Assembly: GCA_003353945.1 (NCBI GenBank)
Contig: PIVM01000023.1
Location: forward strand, 1-54,767
Length of the DNA: 54,767 nucleotides
Direction of reading: 5' to 3'
Origin: Gammaproteobacteria bacterium
GTDB lineage: Bacteria; Pseudomonadota; Gammaproteobacteria; Pseudomonadales; PIVM01
Part shown: positions 38,004 through 47,265 of the stretch, piece after piece
How positions within the stretch are numbered: the first letter of the stretch is position 1
Layout of the letters: each line of letters opens with the position of its first letter
Translations under genes and position numbers: made by a program
The notes under the pieces: generated by a model
Databases searched by the model: none
Seen by the model: only the letters and a program-made list of their open reading frames with translations
What the model was told of the DNA's origin: nothing

Positions 38004-39482
38004 ATGCGATTATTACCAACATTTCTTATCGCCATCATCAGCTTTGCTTGTGGATTAGCCCTGTCCACCACTGATTTGGGAAATGATGCCCGGACAAAAC
38101 TAAGAACACTTAAAACAAGCATCGGTAACACTATTGCGCATAATACAGACCTCGAAGCACGTCAATTGATACTGCTTGAACATCCCTCTCTGCTGAAGGC
38201 CGTCGCACGTGGTGGCGCCTTTGGTGGTGATTTTTCACTGGCTATTGCCCAAGGCATGTTTAGGAAATCCGGTCAGGGAATTGAAGATGCTATCAAGATG
38301 ATGCGAATTGAGGAAGTAGCACCACGCACCTGGTTGATCCGACTACCGATTGTCAATGTTGTGTTCTTTGAAACGGATGAAGGGCTGGTGCTGGTCGACA
38401 CCGGTATGGCCCCTGCGGGCCCCGCCATTCTCAAAGCAATTCGACAAGTCAGTGATAAGCCACTGCATACCATTATCTACACCCATGGACATGTCGATCA
38501 TGCCTATGGCACCTGGGCGCTGATGGAAGATAAAAATAACCGAAACGTGCAAATCATTGCACAAGAAAATTTGCCCGCGCGTTTTCAGCGCTATATTCGA
38601 CTCAGAGGCTCGCTGGCCCACTATATGGATCAACCTCAAGCTGACTTACCCAGCAGTGGCGAGGATCTGGTCTGGCCAACGCGTACCTTTGATAAGCAAT
38701 TGACAATTCAAGTGGGGGGCGAAACATTTGTTCTTCAGCATCATCGAGCTGAAACCGACGACCAACTCTATGTCTGGGCACCACAGCGGCGAATTCTCGC
38801 CAGTGCAGATTACTACCAGGGATTTTTACCCAACGCAGGTAACGGCAAACGCTCTCAACGCTATCCTGAAGACTGGGCCCTAGCTCTGCGTGAAATGGCC
38901 GAATTGAAACCGAATATCCTGCTACCCGCTCATGGAGCCGCCATCCACAATCCGCAGCAAATTCAAGAAAATCTTCAGATACTGGCAGAAACACTGCAAT
39001 TTATTGTTGACCACACTGTAAACGAATTAAACAAAGGGACACGCAAAGATGTAATACCCAAACAACTACAACTGCCCTCACATCTTGCGAATCATGCCAG
39101 CATGAAAGAGCAATATGTTTCCCCTGCAGACATTTCAAAAATGGTGATTAAACGCTATACCGGTTGGTGGGACGATATTCCATCACATTGGTCCCCAACC
39201 CCCCTGGCGACTCAGGGACGTGAAATAGCAATTTTAGCAGGAGGCATTGAGCAACTGGTAGCTCACACCCGCCAGTTGATTGATGACGATATTCAACTGG
39301 CCTGCCATCTAACGGATTGGGCTTATCTCTCTTATCCAGAGCGCGATGATGTTCAACAACTGGTGATTGATACTTACAAGGCCCGCATCCTCGATTCAAA
39401 AAGTAATACAATGGAAATGCTTACCTATCTCAATACCATGGCTGATGCCCGCCAAAGGCAATTACAGAACACAGCAAAATAA
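38004..39482 (+). CDS. Metallo-beta-lactamase-fold hydrolase, alkylsulfatase-like
   Basis: 492 aa. A hydrophobic N terminus (about 4-22) acts as signal or anchor. The MBL metal site is H161-x-H163-x-D165-H166 (THGHVDH), followed by ASADYY and LLPAHGAA, which supply further ligands. The C-terminal part (from about 370, IKRYTGWWDD, then AGGIEQLVAHTRQLIDDDIQLAC) matches the alkylsulfatase dimerisation domain rather than a glyoxalase. The SdsA-type lipid-binding domain is absent or very short. Likely a secreted or periplasmic hydrolase acting on a sulfate ester or similar; the exact substrate is uncertain. It lies 162 nt after dctM and ahead of an M20 peptidase. Confidence 0.8.
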   Translation: MRLLPTFLIAIISFACGLALSTTDLGNDARTKLRTLKTSIGNTIAHNTDLEARQLILLEHPSLLKAVARGGAFGGDFSLAIAQGMFRKSGQGIEDAIKMMRIEEVAPRTWLIRLPIVNVVFFETDEGLVLVDTGMAPAGPAILKAIRQVSDKPLHTIIYTHGHVDHAYGTWALMEDKNNRNVQIIAQENLPARFQRYIRLRGSLAHYMDQPQADLPSSGEDLVWPTRTFDKQLTIQVGGETFVLQHHRAETDDQLYVWAPQRRILASADYYQGFLPNAGNGKRSQRYPEDWALALREMAELKPNILLPAHGAAIHNPQQIQENLQILAETLQFIVDHTVNELNKGTRKDVIPKQLQLPSHLANHASMKEQYVSPADISKMVIKRYTGWWDDIPSHWSPTPLATQGREIAILAGGIEQLVAHTRQLIDDDIQLACHLTDWAYLSYPERDDVQQLVIDTYKARILDSKSNTMEMLTYLNTMADARQRQLQNTAK

Positions 39483-39593
39483 AACGAGCTCGCATCATTA
39501 TTGCCATACAGATCTCATATTCTGCAATAGGCAACTACGCACCAGAATTTGATCATATACTGATATATATAAGCGCTAAGCCAACGTAGGACA

Positions 39594-41048
39594 ATGGTGA
39601 GAAAACTCCTTTATATCTCTTTACTTTTTATGACCATTATCATTATCACTTTGATATCAAGGACGATGATGGTTAAACCCGCCCGTTCAAGCAACGGCGT
39701 GGGACAAGTAGCATTCCAGCCTAAAACAGCCATTGCCACCGATCATCTTGCCCGTGCACTCACTTTCAAAACCCTGTCTTTTGATAGCGGCAACCCTGAT
39801 AAGACTGCGTTTTTAGACTTTCACACCTTCTTGGAACGCAGTTATCCTGCCACACACAGCGCGCTTTCAAGAACAGTGATCAACGAATACAGCCTGCTCT
39901 ATCATTGGCAAGGTAGTGAGGCGCAATTACCGCCCATTCTATTGCTCGCGCATTTTGACGTTGTACCCGCAAACAGTGCTGATTGGCAACATCCCCCTTT
40001 TGCCGGCCATGTTGAAAGCGGTGTCATATGGGGGCGCGGTGCTCTTGATGACAAAGGCAGTTTGATTGCTATCATGGAGGCGGTTGAATCCCTTTTAAGA
40101 GGCGGATTCAAGCCTCGACGCTCTATCTATCTGGCTTTTGGTCACGATGAGGAAATTGGTGGCCAACAAGGCGCCAAGCACATTGCACGCAAACTTGAAG
40201 ACAATAATCTGCAATTCGATCTAATTCTGGATGAAGGCAGTATGATTGCAGATGGCATCCTTGAACAGATCGAACAACCCATTGCTCTCATCGGGCCTGC
40301 AGAAAAAGGATACATAAGCCTGCAACTTTCCTCAGAATCCACTGGAGGACACTCCTCAATGCCGCCCAAACATACGGCTATTGGCCGCATCGCAGGTGCC
40401 ATTACCCGTCTTGAAGAAAACCCCTTCCCCGCGAACCGAGATTTAACTGAACAGTTTTTTGCTCAATTGATGCCTCACATGCCATTTTTCACAAAAACAG
40501 TGTTCGCCAACACCTGGTTTTTCCAACCCTTAATCGATTGGCGTATTAGCAACAATCCAGCGTTAAATGCCGGTGTGCGCACCACAACGGCTGCAACCAT
40601 CATCAACGGAGGCACCAAAGAAAACATTTTGCCGCAAAGAGCCGTAGCCACGATCAACGTCAGACTTATTCCAGGCGATACCGTTGATCCTTCGATAGAA
40701 AGAATTCGTCAAATTGTTAACGATAGCGCGGTACAGATACATGTCAAAGGAGAAGCCATTGAAGCGTCAGTTATCAGTGATCTGAATGGCCCGGGTTATG
40801 CCCTATTAAAAGACACGATACAACATCTCAACGTCAAAACCCTGGTGGCACCGCGCTTAGTGGTCGGAGTAACTGATGCGAGGCATTACCAAAACCTTTC
40901 AAAACAAATATTCCGTTTTGCCTATTTTCCAGTCCGCCCAGACACCATTAACAGTATTCACGGCAGGGATGAACGAGTCACAGAAACGGAGCTGATTGAC
41001 GCAATTCGGTTTTACTACCAGTTAATACATAATAGCAACCTTCTTTGA
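39594..41048 (+). CDS. M20-family metallopeptidase, carboxypeptidase S/PM20D1-like
   Basis: 484 aa with an N-terminal membrane helix (about 5-24), so periplasmic and anchored or secreted. The two-zinc site is complete: LLLAHFDVVPA (first His), WGRGALDDKG (bridging Asp), GHDEEIGG (catalytic Glu and ligand), LILDEGS, and a C-terminal NSIHGRDERV (last His). The lid/dimerisation domain lies between. It should hydrolyse peptides or N-acyl amino acids. The ribosome site (TAGGA) is close to ATG 39594. It ends 20 nt from convergent tesB. Confidence 0.9.
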   Translation: MVRKLLYISLLFMTIIIITLISRTMMVKPARSSNGVGQVAFQPKTAIATDHLARALTFKTLSFDSGNPDKTAFLDFHTFLERSYPATHSALSRTVINEYSLLYHWQGSEAQLPPILLLAHFDVVPANSADWQHPPFAGHVESGVIWGRGALDDKGSLIAIMEAVESLLRGGFKPRRSIYLAFGHDEEIGGQQGAKHIARKLEDNNLQFDLILDEGSMIADGILEQIEQPIALIGPAEKGYISLQLSSESTGGHSSMPPKHTAIGRIAGAITRLEENPFPANRDLTEQFFAQLMPHMPFFTKTVFANTWFFQPLIDWRISNNPALNAGVRTTTAATIINGGTKENILPQRAVATINVRLIPGDTVDPSIERIRQIVNDSAVQIHVKGEAIEASVISDLNGPGYALLKDTIQHLNVKTLVAPRLVVGVTDARHYQNLSKQIFRFAYFPVRPDTINSIHGRDERVTETELIDAIRFYYQLIHNSNLL

Positions 41049-41053
41049 TCTTC

Positions 41054-41083
41054 TTATGCTTGAACCTTTTATGCTTGAACCTT
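41054..41083. repeat. 15-bp perfect tandem duplication at the tesB 3' end
   Basis: The unit ttatgcttgaacctt occurs twice without a gap (41054-41068 and 41069-41083). On the minus strand each copy encodes Lys-Val-Gln-Ala-stop, so tesB has its last four codons and stop doubled, the second copy being untranslated. Confidence 0.9.
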
Positions 41084-41923
41084 GTCGTATCGAAGCAAAC
41101 CTTCCTGAACTGTTGAAGCCACTATTATACCGTGCCGATTAAAAATTCTGCCTTGCGCCAATCCGCGGCCATTGGCTGCGCTGGGGCTATGCAATTCGTA
41201 TAATAGCCAATCGTCAATGCGAAACTCCCGGTGAAACCATATCGCATGATCCAGCGACGCAACACGCATACCTTCTGACCAATTAGTCAGGTTGTGCTGA
41301 CGTAATGCCGTCAACAGCAAATGATTATCTGAAGCATACGCCAGTAACTCCTGATGCTGAGTTTGATCATCTGCGATTTTACCATCACACTTAAACCAAA
41401 CATGGGTAGTGCTGTTCGCTTTTTCCGGTTTTCTGGGATCCACAGGGTCGACCTGTCGGTATTCGATTGGCCATTCAAATTGGGGATTGACTTTTTGCCC
41501 CAGCACTTCAGCGTAATACACTCGATCACTGATCAAATCCTCTGGACCGGGAACCTGCGGCATACTGTCTTGGTGCTCTAAACCTTCTTCTACCAACTGA
41601 AACGATAACGACACATTAAAAATGGCGCGGCCGCGCTGTATAGCGATAACTCGGCGAGTCGCAAAACTTCGGCCATCACGAATCCGATCCACTTCATAAA
41701 CAATAGGAATTTCGGCATCTCCCGGTCGTAAAAAGTACGCATGCAAGGAATGCAAGACAAAGGGCGTCGCAACTGTACGCTGGGCGGCATTCATTGCCTG
41801 GGCCAATACTTGACCGCCATACACATGACCGCGGGCCGAATCCAGTGTGACGCCACGAAAAATATTGATTTCTATTTTTTCCAAATTGATATTATCGATC
41901 AGGTTGGCTAGTGCTTTACTCAT
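41069..41923 (-). CDS. tesB: Acyl-CoA thioesterase II
   Basis: 284 aa, the normal TesB length, with two hotdog folds in one chain. N-terminal hotdog: GGQVLAQAMNAAQRTV and HSLHAYFLRPGD. C-terminal hotdog: SLDHAIWFH (catalytic Asp), then LYELHSPSAANGRGLAQGRIF and TVQEGLLR (Gln). It hydrolyses acyl-CoAs to free acids and CoA in the cytoplasm. The gene stands alone and is convergent with the M20 peptidase. Its stop lies within a 15-bp tandem duplication. Confidence 0.96.
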   Translation of the reverse strand: MSKALANLIDNINLEKIEINIFRGVTLDSARGHVYGGQVLAQAMNAAQRTVATPFVLHSLHAYFLRPGDAEIPIVYEVDRIRDGRSFATRRVIAIQRGRAIFNVSLSFQLVEEGLEHQDSMPQVPGPEDLISDRVYYAEVLGQKVNPQFEWPIEYRQVDPVDPRKPEKANSTTHVWFKCDGKIADDQTQHQELLAYASDNHLLLTALRQHNLTNWSEGMRVASLDHAIWFHREFRIDDWLLYELHSPSAANGRGLAQGRIFNRHGIIVASTVQEGLLRYDKVQA

Positions 41924-42393
41924 GAATAAGGTCTCGGTCGCTGGCCGTTACACTGCCAGTCAATCATCAAGTCTTTTGAAGTGTGGGAGAGCCCGCACTA
42001 CTTATGATATTTCGAATCGTCTTTGTTTTAACGTTTGCTTACGCCTTAATTAGTAAAACATCTAGATAACGACACTCGCATTGTGATGTCCACACGAAGT
42101 AACCCATTATAGCCGGATAGCAATGTTCTGGACCATTAATAAAGCAATATACAACACCTACAAAAAACCGAAAACTATTGTTAAACCAACGTCCAAACCT
42201 AGTTCCTAATCATTAAAAATATGAAACAGCGATAGCACTCTTTTGTAACAAGTATGAAAAACATGCAGCAGCCAGCCCAGAAAATGTGATGCCCTTCTTT
42301 TTTTAAATAACTGCCACCTAGATTTTCTCCAAATAAACCCTATATTGATCAAACAAGAGTCGAGTTTTTAGTACAAATTAGAGAGCGCATGAT
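41924..42393. other. Intergenic region upstream of tesB and the small gene
   Basis: No supported gene. AT-rich, with homopolymeric stretches; it probably holds the tesB promoter (minus) and that of the small plus-strand gene at 42394. No repeat or regulator site stands out. Confidence 0.35.
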
Positions 42394-42585
42394 ATGCAAC
42401 AAAGCGAACCACTTGGATACCCCATCTTTTTCCCGGTTTTTACCGTGCCTATTGATGAGGAACTGCCCTGCCAAAAAACACGCAAACGGCCAATTGACTG
42501 GCAATATGAACTAATTCATCTTGATGCAATTTCAGAAATTGACTGGATAAAGCACTACGAAAAAATCTATATCAAAAAATATTGA
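42394..42585 (+). CDS. Small hypothetical protein
   Basis: 63 aa with a suitable GAGAG ribosome site 8 nt before the ATG. The composition looks protein-like: proline- and aromatic-rich at the N terminus (YPIFFPVFTVP), polar and tryptophan-containing later (WQYELIHLD, DWIKHYEKIYIKKY). It has a single Cys, no signal peptide and no membrane helix. No family is recognised. It is isolated between tesB and an exonuclease gene on the other strand. Confidence 0.5.
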   Translation: MQQSEPLGYPIFFPVFTVPIDEELPCQKTRKRPIDWQYELIHLDAISEIDWIKHYEKIYIKKY

Positions 42586-42624
42586 TGCGGCAAATCAGGC
42601 AACCAACGGGTTGTGAGTATTCTT

Positions 42625-43179
42625 TCAGGACGATAACAATCCGCTTTTCGAGTATTCATAATTTGAATTGGAATCAGCAGACATCGCCAATTGCATGCTG
42701 CGCCCAAAGGTCTGCTGAATAAGCCGCGCATCAGAACTAGCCCGATGACGAACGACGTTCAATTCCGCCCTTATCTCACGCTGCGCTTGTTGCCAACAGG
42801 CAACCTGCTCCTCTGTTATAAGATAACGAATCGTCTGCAAGGTAAAGCTAGGCCATAAACCAACACAATCATACAAAAGGCCCAACCATGAATTATCCTG
42901 ACTCCAGGCATCACTATAGATTGTCATACCCTGAAGCTGCTCATTCAGTACAAGGGCTACTTCATAAGCTTCACGCCCACTTTGGAAAAGATTATCCCGG
43001 CTAATACCATGCAGGCTTTGTGCGGAACCATCCCAATGCGTCCATTCCGGCAGTGGCTTAATGAGAGAGCAATAGGACTGACCATCACCCAAGACAAATC
43101 CAACCTCAATGGGATAACTGCCTCGCCCCATACCGGAAGCTTCAATATCAATAACCGCAGGCAGTTCAACACTTGGCAT
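42625..43179 (-). CDS. DnaQ-like 3'-5' exonuclease
   Basis: 184 aa. The DEDDh motifs are visible: ExoI VIDIEASG (D11, E13), ExoII around SDAWSQDNSW, and ExoIII HRASSDARLI (His and Asp). It is shorter than a polymerase III epsilon subunit and lacks its C-terminal binding region, so it is a stand-alone exonuclease of the RNase T/oligoribonuclease-like group, perhaps for RNA or ssDNA repair. It is the last gene of a minus-strand run; 128 nt separate it from the YkgJ gene. Confidence 0.8.
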   Translation of the reverse strand: MPSVELPAVIDIEASGMGRGSYPIEVGFVLGDGQSYCSLIKPLPEWTHWDGSAQSLHGISRDNLFQSGREAYEVALVLNEQLQGMTIYSDAWSQDNSWLGLLYDCVGLWPSFTLQTIRYLITEEQVACWQQAQREIRAELNVVRHRASSDARLIQQTFGRSMQLAMSADSNSNYEYSKSGLLSS

Positions 43180-43307
43180 ATATATTTATCAACTGTACTT
43201 GTTATTGTTCAGCTTTCAGTATATGTAGAATATGAAAAATTGCCCAGTTTCCAACCCGACCTGGTTAACATTTTGCTTAGAAGATAATAGAGACAAGAGA
43301 TACAAAC

Positions 43308-43565
43308 TTAGAATACGACAGTGCGCTCTTCCAGCGATGCCAGCAACGCAAAAGCACTGGCAGCATCATCGCCACAAACAGCTGGCTCAGCTTGAAACTG
43401 CCCACATACGGATGGACGTTCTGCGCTCGCAAATAGCTTACATCGCCGCTCAATATCCAGATGAGGACACGGTTCTCCCGCCTTTTTTCCTTCAGGCAAC
43501 CCTGGAATAGGAGAGGATATCGATGGCGCGATACAACAGGCCGCGCACCCTGAACGACATTGCAC
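43308..43565 (-). CDS. YkgJ-family cysteine cluster protein
   Basis: 85 aa with the family's CxxxCxxCC start (C3, C7, C10, C11), then further cysteines in GEPCPHL, RRCKLF and SVCGQF. These probably bind zinc or an iron-sulfur centre. The family's role is unknown. It begins 2 nt after the MMPL transporter stop, so the two are co-translated. Confidence 0.85.
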   Translation of the reverse strand: MQCRSGCAACCIAPSISSPIPGLPEGKKAGEPCPHLDIERRCKLFASAERPSVCGQFQAEPAVCGDDAASAFALLASLEERTVVF

Positions 43566-43567
43566 GT

Positions 43568-46144
43568 CTAACCCTCCCGCATCGGCTGCTCTTCAGATAA
43601 TGCAACTGAAGCATGCTCTTTTCCCAGGGGCTTGAGAGAGATTAGCAGCTGCGGCAATAACAACAGGGAACCCATCAGCGCAGAAAACATAGCAAAACCC
43701 GTCAACAAACCAAAATAGATACTGGGAGTGAAGTTTGATAGCGCCAGTATAGAAAAGCCCACGATTATCGTCACCGACGTATAGTACATTGCCTTGCCAA
43801 TACTGCCATGACAGCGATACATCGTTGCCAGATAATTGCGATCCTTGGGAAACTCTCGCTTAAATCGGTAAATATAATGAATAGTGTTATCCACTCCGAT
43901 ACCCACTGTGATGGCAGCTATTGTAATCGTCATCATATCAAGGGGAATGCCATACCACCCCATCCAACCCAGCACCATTCCGGCCGCCAGCATCGTTGGC
44001 GTAATGGCCAAAAGCGCCAAATAAAGCGAGCGGAACAACACGGTAAACATCAAGGTGATCGCCAAAAAAACTGCCCCCAAGGTTAAAATCTGAGAACGAT
44101 ATAAGCTCTGTAACATATTGTTGTACAGCACCAGCATGCCTGTCATGTCTACGTCTTCAACACGATACTCCATTTCTTCAACCAAAAACCGTTGGATATC
44201 CGCCAGTAACTGCTCACGATTTAAGCTATGACTCGTTTCCATGGCACGCAATGCAATACGGGTTTCAGACCCATCTTCGGATAGGTATGGCGTAATCATG
44301 ACACTTTGAATATCATCACCCAGATTTTTTTTAACCAAGGCCAGTTGTATATCATCAACACTCTCACCGCCAATATCACGCATTATTCTGTATATCGTTG
44401 CCAGGGAAAGCACTTTGCCAGTCACCTCTATTGAATCAAGATAGTGATGAATTTTCTCCAAATCATCCAAACCCGCCCGAGTAAACCAATAACTTTGTAA
44501 CTGCTCGCCGTCACCTTCAAAATCATCATCGCCGTCTTCAAAATCATCCTCAAACATGGCGTCAAACTCTTCCCCAGCACCGCCATCTTCCAGCACAAGC
44601 TCCTGCGCTTTTTCAGCAGAAGAATCTGACATCGCTTTCTGGGGAGGACGGCGAATAACAATATCCAACGGAATAGTGCCACCCAACTCACGATCAATTG
44701 TTTCCATCCCCTGATAAATTTCTGTGCTGGGATGAAAATAATCAATAAACCGGTTCTCAACCTGCAACCGACTAATACCCACAAGACACAACACAAGCAA
44801 TAACACGCTCGCAACCAATATCGACTTACCAAAACGCTCTGTCAGGCTGGCGAAACGTAATGTAAACGCCACCGTTTCCCTTGCTCTAGGCGTGGCTTCA
44901 GTTTTTTCAAACAACATCAAACCCGCAGGCAAAACGATAAACGTCAGTACAAGAGCCGTAAAAACACCAATCGTCATCATCCAACCAAAATCAATCACCG
45001 GTCTAATACCGCTAACCACTAGCGACATAAAGGCCACAATAGTAGTCAACGATGTGTAACAACAAGGTTTGGCCATATAACTTACCGTATCAAGCACCAA
45101 CTGGCGTTGTGAAAGCTCGGGATTTGCACTGTGCAATTCACGATAAAATACAATTAAGTGAACTGTGATAGACAAGGTAATGATGATTAATAGCGCCATA
45201 AAGTTCGACGATATCACGGTCATTCGCCAATCAATCCAACTTAGAAAACCCAGCATACCTGCAGCGGTCAATAAACAGCTCATTAAGGGTAAAACCACCC
45301 AGCGAAATCGGCGAAAAATGATCGTCAGCATGGCAACTATAAACAAAATGATGCCTGAGCCAAATATCACCAAATCACTTTGAATAAAACCAATCATATC
45401 CGCTGCGATCATGGGAACGCCGCCGAGAAAAATAGTCGCCTGCCCCCGATAGGTCGGCAGCAGCTCTCGCACCTGAGCAACCAGTTTATGTTTACTCTCA
45501 TTGATCTTTGTAGAATGCTCCCTGAATTCCCTTTCAGCCTCTTTCAAAGCCTTTCGCTCTTGCGCCGTAGGATTGTGCTTTGCTCGCAACTGATCGCGCA
45601 CTTCCAGCAAGGTCATGTATAAAGGATCATCTTGCAGGTTGATTTGCAGTGCCGTGGTTTTACCATCCCGACTGCTCAACAAATCTCTGTATATCGGACT
45701 GCGTGTTAGCTCCTTATTGACTAGCGCCCGATCTGTATCTGGATCGCGCAAAAACCGTATTCCCTCAGAAAATCCCGCCAGGGATACTCTCGGGCTATAC
45801 AACAACGGAACATCAAGAATACTAACAACAGATGAAACACCTGGCAGACGCGACAGCTCATCACGCATTTGCGCCAGGCTCTTCAATACCTCGTCACTTA
45901 GAAGCGCTGCTTTCGGCGTATAGGTCACCAGAAGAAATTCTGGCGAGTAATAACGCTTTTTAACTTCACGGTACAATTCTAGCGATTTGTCGCCCTCCAG
46001 CACCAATGAGTCAGCAGAAGCATCCAGCTTGAATTTAGGAATGTGCATCGCCAGCAGCAATACCAATGCAAATACCACAAACAAGACAAGCAAAGGGCGC
46101 TGCAAGATCAATGCATCGTATAAACCTAGCCAACGTTTTACCAT
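43568..46144 (-). CDS. RND/MMPL-family transporter
   Basis: 858 aa with about 12 membrane helices in two halves. One helix leads each half, a large periplasmic loop follows it, and then come five helices. The SSD-like blocks are seen in VILITLSITVHLIVFYRELH and AITVGIGVDNTIHYIYRFKREF. The first loop is helical and charged (about 180-225). The second loop, from about residue 500, carries a very acidic insert (FEDDFEDGDDDFEGDGE) not normal for the family. It belongs to the hydrophobe exporter/MMPL type (HpnN-like), which may move lipids or sterol-like molecules. It sits in the mpl-ubiX run and leads into ykgJ. Confidence 0.88.
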   Translation of the reverse strand: MVKRWLGLYDALILQRPLLVLFVVFALVLLLAMHIPKFKLDASADSLVLEGDKSLELYREVKKRYYSPEFLLVTYTPKAALLSDEVLKSLAQMRDELSRLPGVSSVVSILDVPLLYSPRVSLAGFSEGIRFLRDPDTDRALVNKELTRSPIYRDLLSSRDGKTTALQINLQDDPLYMTLLEVRDQLRAKHNPTAQERKALKEAEREFREHSTKINESKHKLVAQVRELLPTYRGQATIFLGGVPMIAADMIGFIQSDLVIFGSGIILFIVAMLTIIFRRFRWVVLPLMSCLLTAAGMLGFLSWIDWRMTVISSNFMALLIIITLSITVHLIVFYRELHSANPELSQRQLVLDTVSYMAKPCCYTSLTTIVAFMSLVVSGIRPVIDFGWMMTIGVFTALVLTFIVLPAGLMLFEKTEATPRARETVAFTLRFASLTERFGKSILVASVLLLVLCLVGISRLQVENRFIDYFHPSTEIYQGMETIDRELGGTIPLDIVIRRPPQKAMSDSSAEKAQELVLEDGGAGEEFDAMFEDDFEDGDDDFEGDGEQLQSYWFTRAGLDDLEKIHHYLDSIEVTGKVLSLATIYRIMRDIGGESVDDIQLALVKKNLGDDIQSVMITPYLSEDGSETRIALRAMETSHSLNREQLLADIQRFLVEEMEYRVEDVDMTGMLVLYNNMLQSLYRSQILTLGAVFLAITLMFTVLFRSLYLALLAITPTMLAAGMVLGWMGWYGIPLDMMTITIAAITVGIGVDNTIHYIYRFKREFPKDRNYLATMYRCHGSIGKAMYYTSVTIIVGFSILALSNFTPSIYFGLLTGFAMFSALMGSLLLLPQLLISLKPLGKEHASVALSEEQPMREG

Positions 46145-46217
46145 AGGGAAGCAAACCTAAAAATGACGATAGATCTGACAAACAAGTCTGTAGCACTCTT
46201 CTTTAGGAGCACACAGT

Positions 46218-46598
46218 TTATTTAATCAAACGTAAACTGGCAGGATAGCGATAATACTCACCTTCCTTGTTTTTTACCGCAGCAACAATAACAAAGATAA
46301 CATTAATTATACCGATCAACGACAGCAGGGGATATCCTATGCCAATAAACACCAAAGGGCTGACGAGACACACAGCAAGAAAAACGGTAATCTGAAAATT
46401 GATCGCTTCTTTGCCCTGGATCTTCAAAAAGGGCATCTCTTCGGCCTTCCACAACCAGATCAGCAACGGCGCGACAATATTCCCCAGCGGAAACCATAGC
46501 CCCAGTAGACCACCCAGCTGACACAGCATCGCCCAATTGCGCTCCTGTTCTGAGGGTCGGTGATATACCGGCGGCAAATCCGGCATTTTTTCCGTCAT
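46218..46598 (-). CDS. DUF4870 membrane protein
   Basis: 126 aa with three hydrophobic segments. A proline-rich cytoplasmic start (PDLPPVYHRPSEQERNWAMLCQLGG) precedes GLWFPLGNIVAPLLIWLWK and ends in VIVAAVKNKEGEYYRYPASLRLIK, the DUF4870 (YtfB/Tic20-like) pattern. Function unknown. It lies 46 nt after ubiX and 73 nt before the MMPL gene on the same strand, with GGATGTAGGT ahead of its ATG. Confidence 0.85.
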   Translation of the reverse strand: MTEKMPDLPPVYHRPSEQERNWAMLCQLGGLLGLWFPLGNIVAPLLIWLWKAEEMPFLKIQGKEAINFQITVFLAVCLVSPLVFIGIGYPLLSLIGIINVIFVIVAAVKNKEGEYYRYPASLRLIK

Positions 46599-46644
46599 AC
46601 CTACATCCTATTGAGCCGAGTGGCCTATTAATCCGAGCAGCGCA

Positions 46645-47265
46645 TTATACGTCACCCCAAGCGGGCAGCATATCCTGCTCAAAACCCAGCTGATTAAGAA
46701 TACGTGCCACGATAAAATCAACCATATCATCCACCGACTGCGGCCGATGATAAAATCCTGGACAGGCAGGCAATAGCGTAACACCCAGTTGCGCCAGTTT
46801 GAACATGTGCTCCAGGTGAATAGCGGATAAGGGTGTTTCACGCGGCACTAGAATCAACTGCCGTTTTTCTTTAATGGCCACATCAGCAGCGCGTTCAATC
46901 AAATTATTACTGGCTCCCGTAGCAATAGCGGACAAAGTTCCCATGCTACAAGGGCATACCACCATAGGCCCGGTTTTCGCAGAACCCGATGCAACCGGAG
47001 CTGTCCATTGTTCGCGATCAAACACAAACAGTTGATCCGGTTTTGCATTGAATTGAGAGGTCAGTTTGCGTTGCAAAGCTTCGCGTTCTGCGGGTAGCTT
47101 AATATCTGCTTCTGTCGCCGCCACCATCAACGCTGCCTTGGATATCATAAAATAGACGCGACAATCAGCCGCCAATAGACATTGCAACAAACGCAATCCG
47201 TATTGAACCCCTGAAGCACCCGTCAATGCCAGGGTAACAGCGCTAACCTGCCTTTTACTATTCAT
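46645..47265 (-). CDS. ubiX: Flavin prenyltransferase UbiX
   Basis: 206 aa. Attaches a dimethylallyl group to FMN to make prenyl-FMN, cofactor of the UbiD decarboxylases in ubiquinone synthesis. The N-terminal [16 protein letters not shown] is the FMN phosphate loop, and [28 protein letters not shown] with [16 protein letters not shown] are hallmark segments. The frame is open to 47325, but ATG 47265 gives the family start and overlaps the mpl stop by 8 nt, so the two genes are coupled. No ubiD lies in the window. Confidence 0.95.
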   Translation of the reverse strand: MNSKRQVSAVTLALTGASGVQYGLRLLQCLLAADCRVYFMISKAALMVAATEADIKLPAEREALQRKLTSQFNAKPDQLFVFDREQWTAPVASGSAKTGPMVVCPCSMGTLSAIATGASNNLIERAADVAIKEKRQLILVPRETPLSAIHLEHMFKLAQLGVTLLPACPGFYHRPQSVDDMVDFIVARILNQLGFEQDMLPAWGDV

